Shown: positions 13,246 through 26,234 of the stretch, in pieces
Layout: every line of letters begins with the position of its first letter
How positions within the stretch are numbered: position 1 is the stretch's first letter
Origin: Taenia hydatigena
Lineage: Eukaryota; Platyhelminthes; Cestoda; Cyclophyllidea; Taeniidae
Assembly (NCBI GenBank): GCA_036345935.2
Contig: JADWOT020000001.1
Span: 24,344,994 to 24,408,993 of the forward strand
Length of the DNA: 64,000 nucleotides
Direction of reading: 5' to 3'
Program-made: the position numbers and the translations under genes
The notes under the pieces: model-generated
What the model saw: the letters and a program-made list of their open reading frames with translations, nothing else
The model's database searches: none
What the model was told of the DNA's origin: nothing

Positions 13246-14289
13246 CTACAACAAAGAAGGCAATGAAGATGTTACTCAGCAATCATGTTATGAATCTGCC
13301 ATTGTACTTCACTACGGTGATGCGGAGCCATTAGCTTCTCTGTTTGATCTTTTACAATGGATGAATGCAGTCTGATGGCTGATTATACAGCATTGCTTTG
13401 AATAATTTACATAAGCAACTAATAATAATAATTGTCAAATGCTCCTACACGCTTGTACTGATCAGATTCAAATGTCATTTCGCATCTTACCGCCATCTCC
13501 TTTGGGTACCTGAGCCACCATCGAAGTCAGTAGAAAAATGAGACAGAAATGAACTGCCATTCTCGTTGCGAAATTACGCCTCTTCCACAAACTACGCTGC
13601 ATATATAAGAATGCCCTGAAATCGTATTAGCCAATGAGACGTCTCCTTCCTGACCTCCGAGGTGACTTTGCTTTGATGCACCACACAATACTATGCTTTG
13701 TGTCGCGTGAGCAATCCCACATGCAACTCTTACGCCTGTATTATCAAGGAGCAGAGAAAAAAGCTTGATTCAATCCACGAGGTGATGTAAGGTACCACAC
13801 CTTAAAATGACAAGTGCGTCGTCCAAATCTGCATCAATGGGGAATGTTCTTATGAACAATACGACTGCATTTAATTTTCCATTACCACTCCTAGCTATGC
13901 TTTAGTATGGCCTGTAAACGTAAATTGTTTGTGAATAAAAGGCATGCGGAAGCATTGCTTGCTTTTGAGGGGAATAATTATAATAATCTTGGTGTTGTAT
14001 ATCCTTCATTCCACACCTCTGCTTTACTAGAACCTCATTAGCCTTATGATGCAGGTTTCATCGAAATTAATGTAAATGGGAAAGAATAAATATTGATAAG
14101 ATTCAATACCTGTCAATGGGTAGAGTGAGGATATAATGCCTGTTTGCACGTTTCGTCTTCCTCCTCCTGCGGAATTAGGCCTTCATTATGAAGGTGGTGC
14201 ACATCATTTCTCCTTCACTACTGCGATGAGGCATGAGAAGCTGAACTTAATTTGGCATTCATCAAGTGGTGCGAGTGGCTGCCTGTCAA

Positions 14290-14480
14290 TCAACATTGCT
14301 ATCAGAGGCACTGCCATGTCCTTCGATGCTTTCGACAAACATACCATTATGTGTCTCTATTACACGGTAGAAAGAATGCAAGAAGAGAGCAAAGTCGACA
14401 TGTTCATATTGCAACGACCTGAGTGTCGGTTGAGGAGCAAACAGTTTATTTATCAAATATCGCACTTGTCTGGTTGGTAG
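14290..14480 (+). pseudogene. Possible protein tyrosine phosphatase C-terminal relic
   Basis: Within an open frame that ends in TAG at 14478-14480 there is a stretch reading TVERMQEESKVDMF, followed by LQRPE and KQFIYQ. In spacing and content this recalls the end of the classical PTP catalytic domain (helix ERMK.EG.VD.F, then LR.QRP and the Q.EQY.F motif). The catalytic HCSAGxGRTG loop is not recognisable upstream and no splice sites frame the piece convincingly. The similarity is short and may be chance. If real, it is a decayed exon fragment rather than a working gene. Confidence 0.25.
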
Positions 14481-17400
14481 TTCCCTGCTTCTCTCAAACT
14501 TCGCTGGAGAAGGAGACGGTGGTGCTAAATTACCTCAGTTGACAAATCATGGCCTTGAAACCACCAACATTACCGGTGGTGGACACCTGCGTGTTTAGAT
14601 TTTAACGAATCTTTGAATACTCTGCTTTGTTCTCGACTGGTATAAAGGATCTAGTTTGATACTTACTATTAAAGCTTACTTCCATGCGCATTTTACGCAA
14701 CACGTCAATTGTGGTGAGAAGTGACGGGAAAGTATGTATTGCTGCATGAAGTTTATTGAAATGCAAATCTACACTGCATACTGCCTCTCTTCCTTTCGTA
14801 TTTGTCTACAGGCATTTGGAAACCCCCTGCAGCAAGTCGATGTCACTTGACACTAGCTGGACAGCATCGACTTCGCTGTGTTTGTCACCCTCTAAATCTT
14901 CTCATCGTTTTTAAGCCTCTGCCTACCACATTTCTCCATTTGAATGCAATTTTCAGTGCAAATTGATCTGTCTACGATAAGTCGTATCAATGTGGGCGGC
15001 AGAGGATGATGTTTGCAGCAACACCCACATCTGGCATGCCAGGACGCAGTTGGTGTGGGAGGTTTAACTTGACCTCCTTTCTAGCATGTGACAGCACTGT
15101 GTTCTGCGACGCGCCGATGCAAGCACAGCACTGATTCATCGTGAAGACACTTCTCAACTGCAAGCATTGTTTAATTCTCTCTGCTGATATTTTGTGTTTG
15201 GTATGCATTTCAATATGGGGAGAAATTTCTTAATCCTCGAACACATTTTTCAATGAATTGTCTTAAAGTCTTTGAACAGTGAAGTGGAGACTGTCTGTGA
15301 ACCCCGTCTCTTCCTTGATTGCCTACATTTATTTATAATGATTGCAAAAATAGCGCCAGGTGAAGTAGTATGAACGGCTATGCTTTGCAGTGGCCAAGAC
15401 GTGCTCCACCACAAAGGTCGAAGTTCAGCTGATGGCACGTGGTTGTGTGTGGATGTGCAATTTGGCCTTTCCTACAGTAGTAGTATGGAAGGATTAGCAC
15501 AGTGCCAATAACGTCCTAATTCTTACGCCAAATCGCACATCCATTCCACATCAGAAAACCGGGTAAGAGAGGAGTTAAAGAAGAGCAATATCTTCTACTT
15601 TTGCCTTATTAAAAGCATACTGATGATGTTGGGAGGCAGTTGGTTAACAGAAGTTGGTTGAGAGGTCTAACAAATCGGCCTATGATAACAGTTGCTGCTC
15701 TTCTGTTTTCAGTGCAACATAGTCTCAACTAGTGCTGCCTACTGTCTTCTTTTCACTTGATAACCACGAGTTTGTTGCACGACATGAGGTATTCATTCAG
15801 ATCCACTGCGCTCTGGCTATGTGTTTCCTCAGCGTACACACACAGTTCATGACAGAAGGATGCTAAGTGATTTTGGCGCCCATTTTTCGTGCCATTGACG
15901 ATGCACGTGTCCAGGTACCCGTGCCACTTAAGAGTGGTTGCAGTAGAGGTCGTTGATTTTGGGTGGAAATGAAGTATTTTGAACAACCACGTGCATACTC
16001 TGCTGATTGACCACCTACTTCTCTGAGACTGATTGCATGGCCACGCTGATCTCCTTGCGTGATGCAGTAAGGCAGAATGCGAGAGGTGGCCATAATCGCA
16101 CTCACTTAAGTAATGCGCGATTCAATGGAAAGCTTGGAGTGAATGACGCCCTGCTAGTAGCCTCATTGCTATTATTCGAATCATTGTGGTAGATAGGCAG
16201 TAATTTCATTTTGTTTATCAGTCCTCCTTAATTATGAATCCACCGTGACGTCTCTCTATGCATTCTCAGTAGATATCGCCAAGATAGGTGTCCAATTTGT
16301 TTTCACTCATTGCCACTCTAATTTAGTAAAGGTATTAGTTGATTATTCTCCTGCGCAGACAGGAGTCTCATGCAGAACTGAGTTTACTAACATTCCTACT
16401 GCTCTTGCAGGCTTCGTGGTGTTAGTGGATGGAGCTTTGACTCATGAGGACGAATCATCCTGATCGGAACTGGCCTTTCTTACATGGAAGAGCTACAACT
16501 CTCCCATTTATGAGCTTTAACCCGATTGGAATACAGCTGCTTCCTGTCCACTTGTATCATTCTCTTATATTTGTTTGGCGAAGACAAACTGGCTGCAGAG
16601 TAATTGCTCTTCAAGAGCCATTGATGTATGCTTCGTTTGATAAGACGACATTGTCTACAGGGTTTCTTGCAACGAAATAGGGGTTCCACCTATTAGACCT
16701 CATTTCAGCCACTGCGGCTTATGACATACATGTATTGACAACAAATAGAAATAACCTGCGGCAGTGTAGAGGATGTGTCAAAAATGACATGCCGGGAGAT
16801 GTGCCAGTTGTTATTTCGGCGGTAAAGTAGGACATAGAAGAAAGTCAAGAGAAATTCCGTCAATAATATGTTGTCTGCATTCGACACAGACTGATTTACC
16901 GTACAATGACACCAAAATCAGGGGAAATCGTTCAGTCTGGCTATTATAGTTAACATTCATTGCTTGGAATTTACGATTCTCTAGCACTTGAGACCACTTG
17001 TGAAATGGGATAATGATAAGCTACGATTTGGTCGCTTAAGAGCTTTACTTTCACTAGGTGAGACTCCATTGAATGCCTGCTTTTTGAAATTGAGTCATGC
17101 TGTTTGAGACAAAATGGATTATATCCTTAAGGCTTAAAATCCAGATTCCACCATTTATGTGTTAGGAGAATCTCATTCAATGTTATGGTCTATAATGGTG
17201 TAATATTTTGCATTTTAATTGCTAACACAGTGAAACAAGGAGTGAGAAGATGTTCTTTCAAGGATTGAATGGTGTGGGCGTTTTCACTGCTATCCGCTTC
17301 ATTATCAGCACGTGCATTGCTCAGCTGTGTTATCACATGCTGTCAAGGCGACCAAGGTAAAATCGCCCACACTAGCTGCAAAGTGACATCTAAGTTGTGG

Positions 17401-19569
17401 TGATACTCTTATTAGCGTCCCTCTATTCTTCATTTTTACAATATGTTCTATAGTCGACAGAACATTCGGTTTGTGGAATGTTTAACAACAAGTCCTGGAA
17501 CCAATCGAATGATTTGAAGATGGTACTCTCGAACTTGATAGCAAACGGAATTCAAATGAGTCAGGAGTAAAGTGGGCCTTGAAACCCCGTCGGCATAAGT
17601 AAAATGGTCAAAGCCATCACTCAGTGGCTGCAATTGCGTTTCATGGTAATTGATTCGAATCGCGGTGCAATGAAAACCAGTAGTGTGCCACCTACTCGAC
17701 CTCGCTTGCCTCACCCTATTTGTTTCTCTGTGCATCGCATGCAAAAATCGTGCCCTATGGACAGAACAGTTCAGAAGAGTTATTTTGCTTAAAGGAGAAA
17801 AGTAGAATTGTGGTGTGATTGGTCGGCTTTCAACGTGGAACTATTTGTTAATGGTAGTTCTAAAAGCGCCACTTCTCAACCGCTATAAATCAGCACTATC
17901 TCCTCTCCTACTAGCAGTGTGTCGGGAGGGGAGAGGAACGTCCGATCGGAGTAGTAGAAAACTTGTCAAGTTGTATTCTCTCTCCCATCTACGAAGCTCA
18001 CACGAATGCAGTTTGGACGGGTCAGAACAAAAATAAGCTAGCCAAATGGGCAATTTGCAAGGCACATTTCCATCATATCGACCATTTGCCAAGGAATGGA
18101 GCTATAATGCATTCAACGTTATTGTTGAATTAAAAAGGCTATAGCCAAATAGCTTCCCTTTCAGGTAGGCTAGATGCCTAAAATGTTGTGCGCAAAAGGC
18201 AAGCATAGTGGTCACATTAGCCGCCAATGCTACTGCCATGATGTCAGTAGTAGCAGCCGCCCCACTTTTCCTCAGCTCCGTGCAACGTAATACCCTAAAT
18301 AGGCCTGCTAAACACCTTGTTTGTTTTTATTAAAAGGTAAAAAAACAACGAATAGATCCTCTCCACCACGCTTTTATTGGGGTTACGTGAGCTCTAAAAT
18401 CATTCAGCTGGGGTTGGGATGTTCAAAGCTTGGCTGAACTCAAAGCTGACCAAATCTAAGCTCACTGCAGCACCATCTCGCGGCTCTGCTGTTTATAGCA
18501 CTGTTACACTTCCAACTCGGAAGAACCAACTTTGATGAATTAATGGCCGGAGAAGTCTACAATGTGTTTCTCGAGGCAATAATAAATCAACAATACTCAC
18601 TGGCGATTGCCACTAGTAGGAAGGCAAGCATAGTAAAGCTCTGACGCCCACTAAAGTAACACCAAAGTAGGCAAAAACCGAACTATGCTTGCTGAGCTTG
18701 CAGAGAGATCTTCCCTTTGCCGCACTTTCGATGCATCCGAAAGAGCATCAACACCTTCCTGTTAAGCTGGAATGTCCACTCATTTGTGACACGCAGCGTA
18801 TGACATGTTAAAGTTACTCCATAGCCAACTGCTATCCTTGACTCTTCCAAGCTTAAGAATACAAACATTACAATGGGAGAAGCCACACTTGATGGACTGG
18901 CACCCAACGCACACGGTAGCAATAAAAAGGAATGCAGCCACTTCTCGTAAGAACATGACCAAATGGTAGGTTTACTTCGTTCTAAATCTATCGCATGGTG
19001 GTGCATGTATTTGGAACTGTCAATGCAATACCTCGAAAGTGGAAGGTATAGACGTAGGTAAAGGCATGTTTAAAGCCGAGTCGAGCGATCACTGTACCAC
19101 CTCAGTGGTGATGCGTTGACAAGGCTACAAATCGGCGTCTCATCGCATCCTCCATTTTACCCTTCTTGAACGCATTCATGATGTTCAGGTGTGTTAGCGA
19201 CAACGACTCGTCATTGCAGGGAAGGCGGTATTAAATACCCTCACTCACGTAAATTTGCCATTTCAGTAGAAAAATTCGACTGCCTTCCCTGCCATCACTT
19301 GGTTGCCTCAGCAAGTCCTATTGGGCACCAAACACCGGTGGAATGATGCCTCCCACTTTTGTTTCTTAGGATTTAAAAATACATTCTCTCTAGTAAGGAG
19401 TGCTCAGATTTGGTAGACGATCCTACCACCTCTTCTATTAACATTACCAAGACAACTTGGAAGCCAAAAAAAACAACACACAATGTGTTTCTAGTTGTAG
19501 CGATCGTTCTTACTCCAAATTAAGTCATTCCAATTAGCTTAGAAACCACATTCAGATAGTGGAAATGGA
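14481..19569. other. No supportable gene
   Basis: Only the R1 copy at 14965-15095 stands out. The short frames around 15.7-18.1 kb and 18.7-19.0 kb look random. Confidence 0.5.
14965..15095 (-). repeat. Dispersed repeat R1, copy 4 (longer subtype, inverted)
   Basis: The reverse complement reads CATGCTAGAAAGGAGGTC, AAGTTAAACCTCCCACAC and CACATTGATACGACTTATCG, matching 11371-11515. Confidence 0.75.
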
Positions 19570-19770
19570 CCAAACGATAAAGAATATGGGTGTACCATGC
19601 GTACACATGATCATAGAAGAGTAGTAAATTTACATTTGGGCGGAAGTACTTCACACCGAGTGTGCATCAAAGTCTTCAGTCTTCTCCACCAGCGGAACCT
19701 CCTCGCAACCGTCAGTAGAATATGACATTAGAAAGTGATGCCGCGGAGACCATTATGATGGAAGCAAAGG
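19570..19770 (-). pseudogene. Decayed copy of the GLMP last exon and 3' flank (direct orientation)
   Basis: On the minus strand this segment follows the final exon of the GLMP gene at 29661-29868. The GTCTCCGCGG block of the membrane helix is present. The lysosomal tail survives as DGCEEVPLVEKTEDFDAHSV and a stop, against DGYEEPLLEGTEDLDAQLA in the intact gene. The non-coding sequence after the stop also matches (AGTACTTCC.CC.AAATGTAAATTTAC). Most of the helix has been deleted or scrambled, so this is a relic. It shows that the GLMP 3' end was duplicated about 10 kb from the present gene in the same orientation. Confidence 0.7.
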
Positions 19771-20149
19771 CAGTGGATGGATGACTATCGACGTGACCGT
19801 TCTCCGTATCGATGAAGCCTGCAACGCAAATAAAAAGCGTTTTTGAAAACTGAAAATACTATTGGCCTGTAACGATCACAACAGTTGAAATGTTTGGTAG
19901 TTGGTTGTGCAGAATTACGAGACAGTTCACGCAAGCACTGCAGCCATGAAGGCAGTGATAGAGTTGCAGTAACCAAAGCAGTGCAAGTAGAGTCACCGCC
20001 AGTCGTAGATACTGCAGCAGGAGTCTGTGGGCAGACCTGCTGTTCCTTATGCTAGCGAGGGTCGTTGAGACTCTTCTTCTTCTTCCAGTCGTGACACACG
20101 CTTCTCCCTCTTCTTTCTCGAACAACCATAAATATGATTCATGATAATC

Positions 20150-20226
20150 ATTGCCATTATTATTATTGTTGCTATTATTATTACTATTATTGTTGTCACT
20201 ATTGCTATTATTATTTTTATTAATTA
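20150..20226. repeat. TTA/TTG-rich trinucleotide tract
   Basis: Imperfect ATT/TTG microsatellite. Read on the minus strand it gives an artificial asparagine-rich frame, so the open frame around 19859-20242 should not be taken as a gene. Confidence 0.8.
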
Positions 20227-21121
20227 AACTTCTACACGTCAATTATCTGTTAACTGCGCATGTTGAGGCATTTTTGCCTGCCGTACATCAGGAGCATCTG
20301 TTTTACTGTCTGCAGCAGTAGCAGATTTCATGCTGTTAGTGGAACACTACTATTAATGATTCTGCGGACACATTTCAGTAGTAGTAATAACAATCGACGG
20401 GTGTCACTGCATGATTGATCCGATTAGATCTACTTAGTCTTAATTAGTAGCAACGATAGTAGTAGTTCAGCTTTCGACAAAACAAAAAAGGGAACAAAGG
20501 ACTCACCCTCTTCCAACGCTGGAAGGTGTTCTCTCCCTATCATCTCGGCCGCCCCCTCCTCTTCCTTCCTCTGTCAGTGCGTGCACAAACAGCGGCGGAA
20601 ATGGTTCGCTTCGGCATTACGCCAGTAAAGGTGGAACGGTTCAGTAAGGGGAGAATGTACCACTTTCCCGTAGAGAGTTGAGGTGGCGATTCCCTGTGAA
20701 GATCGAGTGCTTCCAATTTACATTCCGACGAAGAATAAGAACTGCACAAACAAAAGTGTCCATTCATTCGGCATTGCTGTTGGGAGGGTGATAACGATTC
20801 ACTTGGTCCAGCGTGTGCTCCTAATTGATAATGAATGCCAAATGGTAAAGCATCCTCTAAATGAAAGCACAAAAAGTGGCTAGAAGTGATTTGAAAAGTC
20901 CATACAATGTGACCGCATGCTACTAACGCTTTCAATCTCCCCATCATACGATAGTCGTGCATTCAAGCAATGCGGACAGTCGGTAAATCTACCTATCTCT
21001 CTGTCTGTCCTAGATTTAAAGTAAGAAAGCAAAGCGAACAAGCAAAAATGGTGTAGTTGTATACCTATAATAGCATCTCATTCAATTTGCATGATATACA
21101 GTCCCATAGGGATGCACTCAC

Positions 21122-21369
21122 CAAATTACCGCCCTCCTCTCTTCTCGTTCTCGCCCGCCCATCCGCACCCAGTCTTCCATGATGTTGGTGTTCCTCCTCT
21201 TCTTCATACTCCAAGCACACAGCCGTGCCACCTGCCTGCTCATGCCCTACGTGAATGAATAGTTCACACCGAGGGGGGGCGAGGGAAGCAAGGGAACTCT
21301 CAGCTGCTCTGACACCACAGCTGTCGCCAACTGCAACGACGAGTTCAAGGGTCCCTAGTCCCGTCTCAT
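21122..21369 (-). other. Candidate internal exon of an unidentified gene
   Basis: A 248-nt open segment on the minus strand sits between a T-rich acceptor (CTGCCTTTTTTAG) and a very good donor (AATTTG|GTGAGT). It starts in phase 1 and ends in phase 0. It is clearly more GC-rich than its surroundings. The translation begins DETGLGTLELVVAVGDSCG and continues through a hydrophobic/neutral half into a run of glutamates (YEEEEEHQHH) and an Arg-rich end. I do not recognise the product. A further CpG-rich stretch with a strong donor follows near 20510-20600, so a gene running 21.4 to 20.5 kb on the minus strand is possible but unproven. Confidence 0.3.
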
Positions 21370-22229
21370 CTAAAAAAGGCAGCCTCGTATACAGGCGTTT
21401 TAAAATGAGTATATACAGGCACAGAGTCATCGAAGGAGTCGCGTGCATTGCAGATAAACCATCTTAAAGATGTCACAAGAAACTGGTTTGCTTGCAATGT
21501 ACAAAATAGTGGCCAGTAGGCGAGTGTACACACATCAAGCTGTAAATTAAGCATACAACCGCCTCTACAACTCATCATAATCCCCTCCCAAAGCGACAAC
21601 GACCCTACCCTTGCCAGTGATACACCCTAGTCAATCCGCTTAGCTTGCGGCCATGCGATCCCCACCCAATGCTTAGACCCAACAACATAAGGGGTCACAC
21701 CCACCGCTATACCTTCAAACACACCACTAGCAATCGTTTATGACGATGTCTACGCTTCAAGACCGAGGAGGGGACGCCTCCACCGGTGACTACACACACT
21801 CATCACTTATTACCACGATAAGTCCATAGTCTCTGGAAAAAGGAAAAAGCAGGAAACGAAAGGACTGATGTGCGACCCCTCAGCAAGCCGCAAAATTAAT
21901 ACCCACGATCATAGTTGCTGATGGAAAGAGGCGCTCCGACAGGCAAACATCTAAGACCGCTAAGTCCGTGAAGTTATACAAAAGCCTCCCAGCAGCAATA
22001 CCTTCCCCCGCTTCTGCGTCTGCCCACCCGGAAACCACTCATGTCGTCAGAGCTAAACCCACGGTTGAGCCATCACTGAGACCCTCTGCACAACACCTCA
22101 CGCAAAGATCACATCACCAAAAATAACCTCGGTCCTCAAGACCATGAGTAGTGGAATCGCCAAGTGTCCCATGCCCTCCACCGTACATACATATGTATGT
22201 TACACCAACACCGGATATCAGAGTAGTGA

Positions 22230-23350
22230 AAATAGCGCACCTTTTACCGCACGCATACAAAGCGAAAGGACCTACGGACAAGTTATAAAAAGATGTTCCC
22301 ACTCAAAATAAGAACGCACATCGAGACTACTGCTGTGCAGAAAAGACAGCAGCAACTCATTTACAGCAATCCAATCTTAGCCGAGGAAGGTGTGAAGTGA
22401 TAGCGAAGGCAAGAGCCGTACTCATTGCCACCCTGTGTTACCTCCACTCTTGGCAAAAGTATTCCTGACAGGAACTGCAGCTGCCTCCTTAGCGTTTATT
22501 CTAGAATATAAACAGATAAAGGAAAAGAACAATAATAGTAATGAGGTATATAAATACAACGAATACTTATTAGCAAGAAAATGATGAGTAGGCACCAGGT
22601 ACGTAGCAAAGCTAAAACAGCCCTCAACAAAATTATGCCAAAAAGACCTCAATTTATCGCTTATAGCATTGTACAGCTAAAAATAGACGTGAGTAGGAAC
22701 TGCAGTTGGAAACCGAAACGTCCTAACAGTCCCATTACAAGGCTTTTGTATCACCCTAACAGATAGGTATATAAGGGAAACCAATCGACACTTAGAGGAC
22801 CTAATAGCAAATAACAAACTAAAACTAATGCGCTTTTCGCCACAAATAAAGCGTGAAAGGACCTACAAATAGATGCTAAATCATGTTTCCACCCAAAAAG
22901 AGGTAGCAACAACTCATTAATTGCAATCTAATCTTACTTTGGAAAATATGTGAAGCGATAGCGAAGGCGAGATTCGCACTCAGTGCCACCTCATAATGCC
23001 TCCATTCTTCGCAAAACATAAAAGTTCGACAAGAACTGAAGCCACTCCTCAAAAGGTTGGCATAGAAAATATACTGGCAAGGCTAACGGATGGTGGAACA
23101 TATAATGAATGCTTACTAGCATGAAAATAATGGGTGCGTACCAAGCACTTAGTAAAGGTAAAACGGTTCTCAACTAAATTACGACTTAATAATAAGAACC
23201 CATCGTCGTCCAAAAAAAGCCAGCAAGCAAATTGCCTAAACAATCCTAATCTATCACTTAAAGCATTGTACATCAGAAAATGAACAATAATTAGGCAGTG
23301 CGATTGAAAACATTAGAGTCACATTATGAAGCCTTTGCGTTTACTTAAGA
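22230..23350. repeat. Two diverged tandem copies of a ~560-bp unit
   Basis: 22230-22790 and 22830-23350 match in order throughout. Both contain GCGAAAGGACCTAC or GTGAAAGGACCTAC, then AGCAACAACTCATT or GCAGCAACTCATT, then GTGAAG.GATAGCGAAGGC, then a TTA(T/C)TAGCA.GAAAATGATG or close variant, then AAAGCATTGTACA. Neither unit has a convincing coding frame. The start of a third unit may follow near 23390. The source element is not recognised. Confidence 0.7.
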
Positions 23351-23834
23351 AAATAAGCGTATAGAAAAAAAATCTACACGTACAAAAACTTATAACAACT
23401 AAGAAACTAAAGCAAATAAAAAAGCGCCAAATACTTGCCAGGTTTCCAACTTTTCGAGCAAACTTAGCACCAGCAAACGAAACTGATGGCCGCCAAGACG
23501 CACACCACCTATGTGCTTAGCGCACAAGTCTAGCCAATCATTGCAATGTCTGTCCGATAAAACAAATAGACTTTCAATTAATATATATTTTTAACCAGCT
23601 ATAAATAACTGCAAGTGCTGCACTTTTTTGCTATCAGCGTCAAATTTAATATAGAAGCGTGTAATGAAAAATAATAATTATTTAGCGAGCGTAGATGAGA
23701 AAACTAGCATTAAATTACCGAAATCCTAAAGTGCAAAAAATAGCATTGCAACAGTAGCAAATAACAAATTTTATGTGAAATTTTATTAAAACACTATGTT
23801 CATTGTTGTAGTACTTTGTTTGTTGTAATTACCG

Positions 23835-23995
23835 CTTACGATCAGGGTCACAGAGGTGATTGCACGGCCTTTGTTGCGTGGGTTGGTTTCCGAACCATGC
23901 CTATTTCCCTTTGTCCGTTGAATGTGTATGTATTCTACCCTAGCGTTCTGCCTTCTTTTGCCTTCGAGGCGCTACGATTGTAACTATTTAATTGC
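23835..23995. repeat. Dispersed copy of the 41.8-42.2 kb repeat
   Basis: Reads CAGGGTCACAGAGGTG, then CATGCC and CCTATTTCCCTTTGTCCGTTG, then TTCTGCCTTCTTTTGCC and TTCGAGGCGCTAC. The same ordered blocks occur in both arms of the inverted pair at 41840-42185. The shared end GCTACA(A) suggests a defined element terminus, perhaps an LTR-like or miniature-element end, but the family is not identified. Confidence 0.6.
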
Positions 23996-26234
23996 ACATT
24001 TCAATTGTTTTGAGCTTGTTTTTGTAACAAAGTTGATTATTAAAGCCTGCTAACATATGCTTTCGCTCACGATTCGGTGTAGTCTCAGTTTATTTCGATG
24101 GATGTTACGCGTTTCTTCCTTGTTAGTTTTATTTTGATTAACCATGCATTCAATGTCTCTAAGGTCGTGGGCGAAGGTCTGGTTTGCGTGCTCTGCTACG
24201 CATGTAGCCTTTTCGTTTCTCCTAATTCAAATGACTAGTTTTACTACTGGTTAAGAGCCGACGATTATTGAGAAGTTAGTATCTTTCTCTATGCGACTCA
24301 GGAGAGCTATTAAGAGGGGTTGCTTTAATGCCTGCGTGTGTTTATAATCGATGGACTAATGCGTCAGAAAACCGTCGACTGGATGCCTTTACGGTAAATG
24401 GTGAAAAGCATTCCAAATCAGCGGTGAGTTAACAGCATGTATGCACAGTCATAATCTTGTGCATACATTTTTGCGTACTTTCGTGCAGTTTTTATACGCT
24501 GGAGGAGCATATTTATTCCTTCTCCTTCAAGAATGTGTGCATATCAATGAGTTCGCGTCCTCGTCGACTGCGCGACATCGTTATCGTTCTACAAGAGGAC
24601 TGAGCTATGCTAGGATGAACACGCGTATAGTGGAAGGTGACGTATGTGTGCGCTGTCTGCACTGTGGCCACTGAGTGAATATTGCCTACCCTTCTAGAGA
24701 ATACGAGTCCATGGTTGTTGTCGACGTGTGGCGCTGAGATGGCGTGGAGCCTTCCGTCACAGTCGTGTCCTCAATCCATGCCGTTCGCTCTTGTTTGCGG
24801 GCAATCTTGTGACAGAGGGGGAAGGAGGAGGAGGAGGAGGAGGAGGCGTGGGTGCAGTAACTTCTTGGGAGACTGGAAGAGATTGTCTGCCTTCAAATTT
24901 TACTCCTAAGTAGTTACCTCTCCCCCTGGGACAAGGTGGCAGTCGTACCAGTCATGCAAGTGTTCGGTATAACTTCTGAGGCACTTTTGGTAGCAGCAGC
25001 AACGATTGACACTGGAAACAACCACCACAAAGGCAATTGAGGAAATTAAAATGGAAGAAAGGAGAGCGGGAGAGAGGAACAAAGGAAGGGGGGTAAAGGA
25101 GGTGTCTGTTTTGAGATCCCTAAAAGCTGAGTATCTGCAACTTGCAAGAATGCAGCAGTTTGGTGGAGTTCATGTAGACAGTACGCTGGTAGATGGCGTA
25201 TACATTCCGAGGACAGGCAGAACAGAGTTAAACAGATGGATCGAGAGACTGGCAGGTAGGTAGGTTGGTAGATGGCTAGATAAGCAGATAGGTACGCAGT
25301 ACATTGAGGGAGGTGGAGGAGCGAAAGGACAGGGAAAAGAAAAGGGGTTTTGCCAACAACAGGACAAGTGGTAGACAAACATGGGTCAATTTCTCCCTTT
25401 TGAGCGCAAAAACCACAGCAACGAGTGGTACGACTTATTCCAAAAATAACCAGATGGGTTGCTCACGCACCGACGATAGTTGGTAAAGGCATCCGAACAG
25501 TCCGCAGTGACATTTGACGAAGCAGTCACATAAGAGTCCCCCCTTTTCTCCTCCTCCCGACTACCAAGGACAACAGCAATGAGGCAAATGGCAGGCGAAC
25601 GTAGGTCAGTCACTCCCTTCTCAACGAAAGACCAAAACAACTAGTAGTGGTATCACGGTCGGTTCCAAAAACAATTTGAATGCTTTAAGAATTGGCACAG
25701 GCAGTAGACGAAGGTACCCATGCACCCATGAGTGACAGGCAATCAGTGGAGCACAGTAACACGCATAAATACCCATTATTAGTGATACTAATAAAATGAG
25801 CCCGCAGAATTATTAATGGTGGTATTTCACTAATGGTATGAAATCTACCGCTACTGTGGGGAGTAAACCAGATGCTTCTGATGTAATGCAATCAAAAATC
25901 GCTCAATGTGGGCGGTTAACAATTAATTGACGTGTGGAAGTTAATAATAATGGTGATAAAGGGGGGGAAGTGTGTGTCATGACTGGAAGAAAATGAACCT
26001 TAACAACTCTCGCAAGCAAAAGAAGGAGCAGGTCCGCCCGCAGACTCTTGCTGCAACAGCCACGACTGGCGACGACTCCACATGCGCTGCTTTGGCAACT
26101 GCAATTCTACCAATGCTTCTGTGGCCGCAGTACTTGAGTGAAATTTCTCTCAGGCTGAAAAACCAACCACCAACCAGTTCAGCTATTGCGAGCATTGCAG
26201 AATGGTCAGGTCGACAACCATCCATCTCTCCATC
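23996..26234. other. No supportable gene; purine-rich and simple-repeat-rich
   Basis: Contains the GGA tract and a loose GGTAGGTA/GATA-like stretch near 25250-25310. Frames here follow the composition bias. Confidence 0.5.
24822..24846. repeat. (GGA)n microsatellite
   Basis: Uninterrupted GGA triplets in a G-rich context. Confidence 0.9.

Noticed and set aside
19859..20242. Asparagine-rich 127-codon minus frame with a hydrophobic segment
   Set aside because: The Asn run is the translation of a TTA/TTG microsatellite and the rest has no splice support or recognisable domain.
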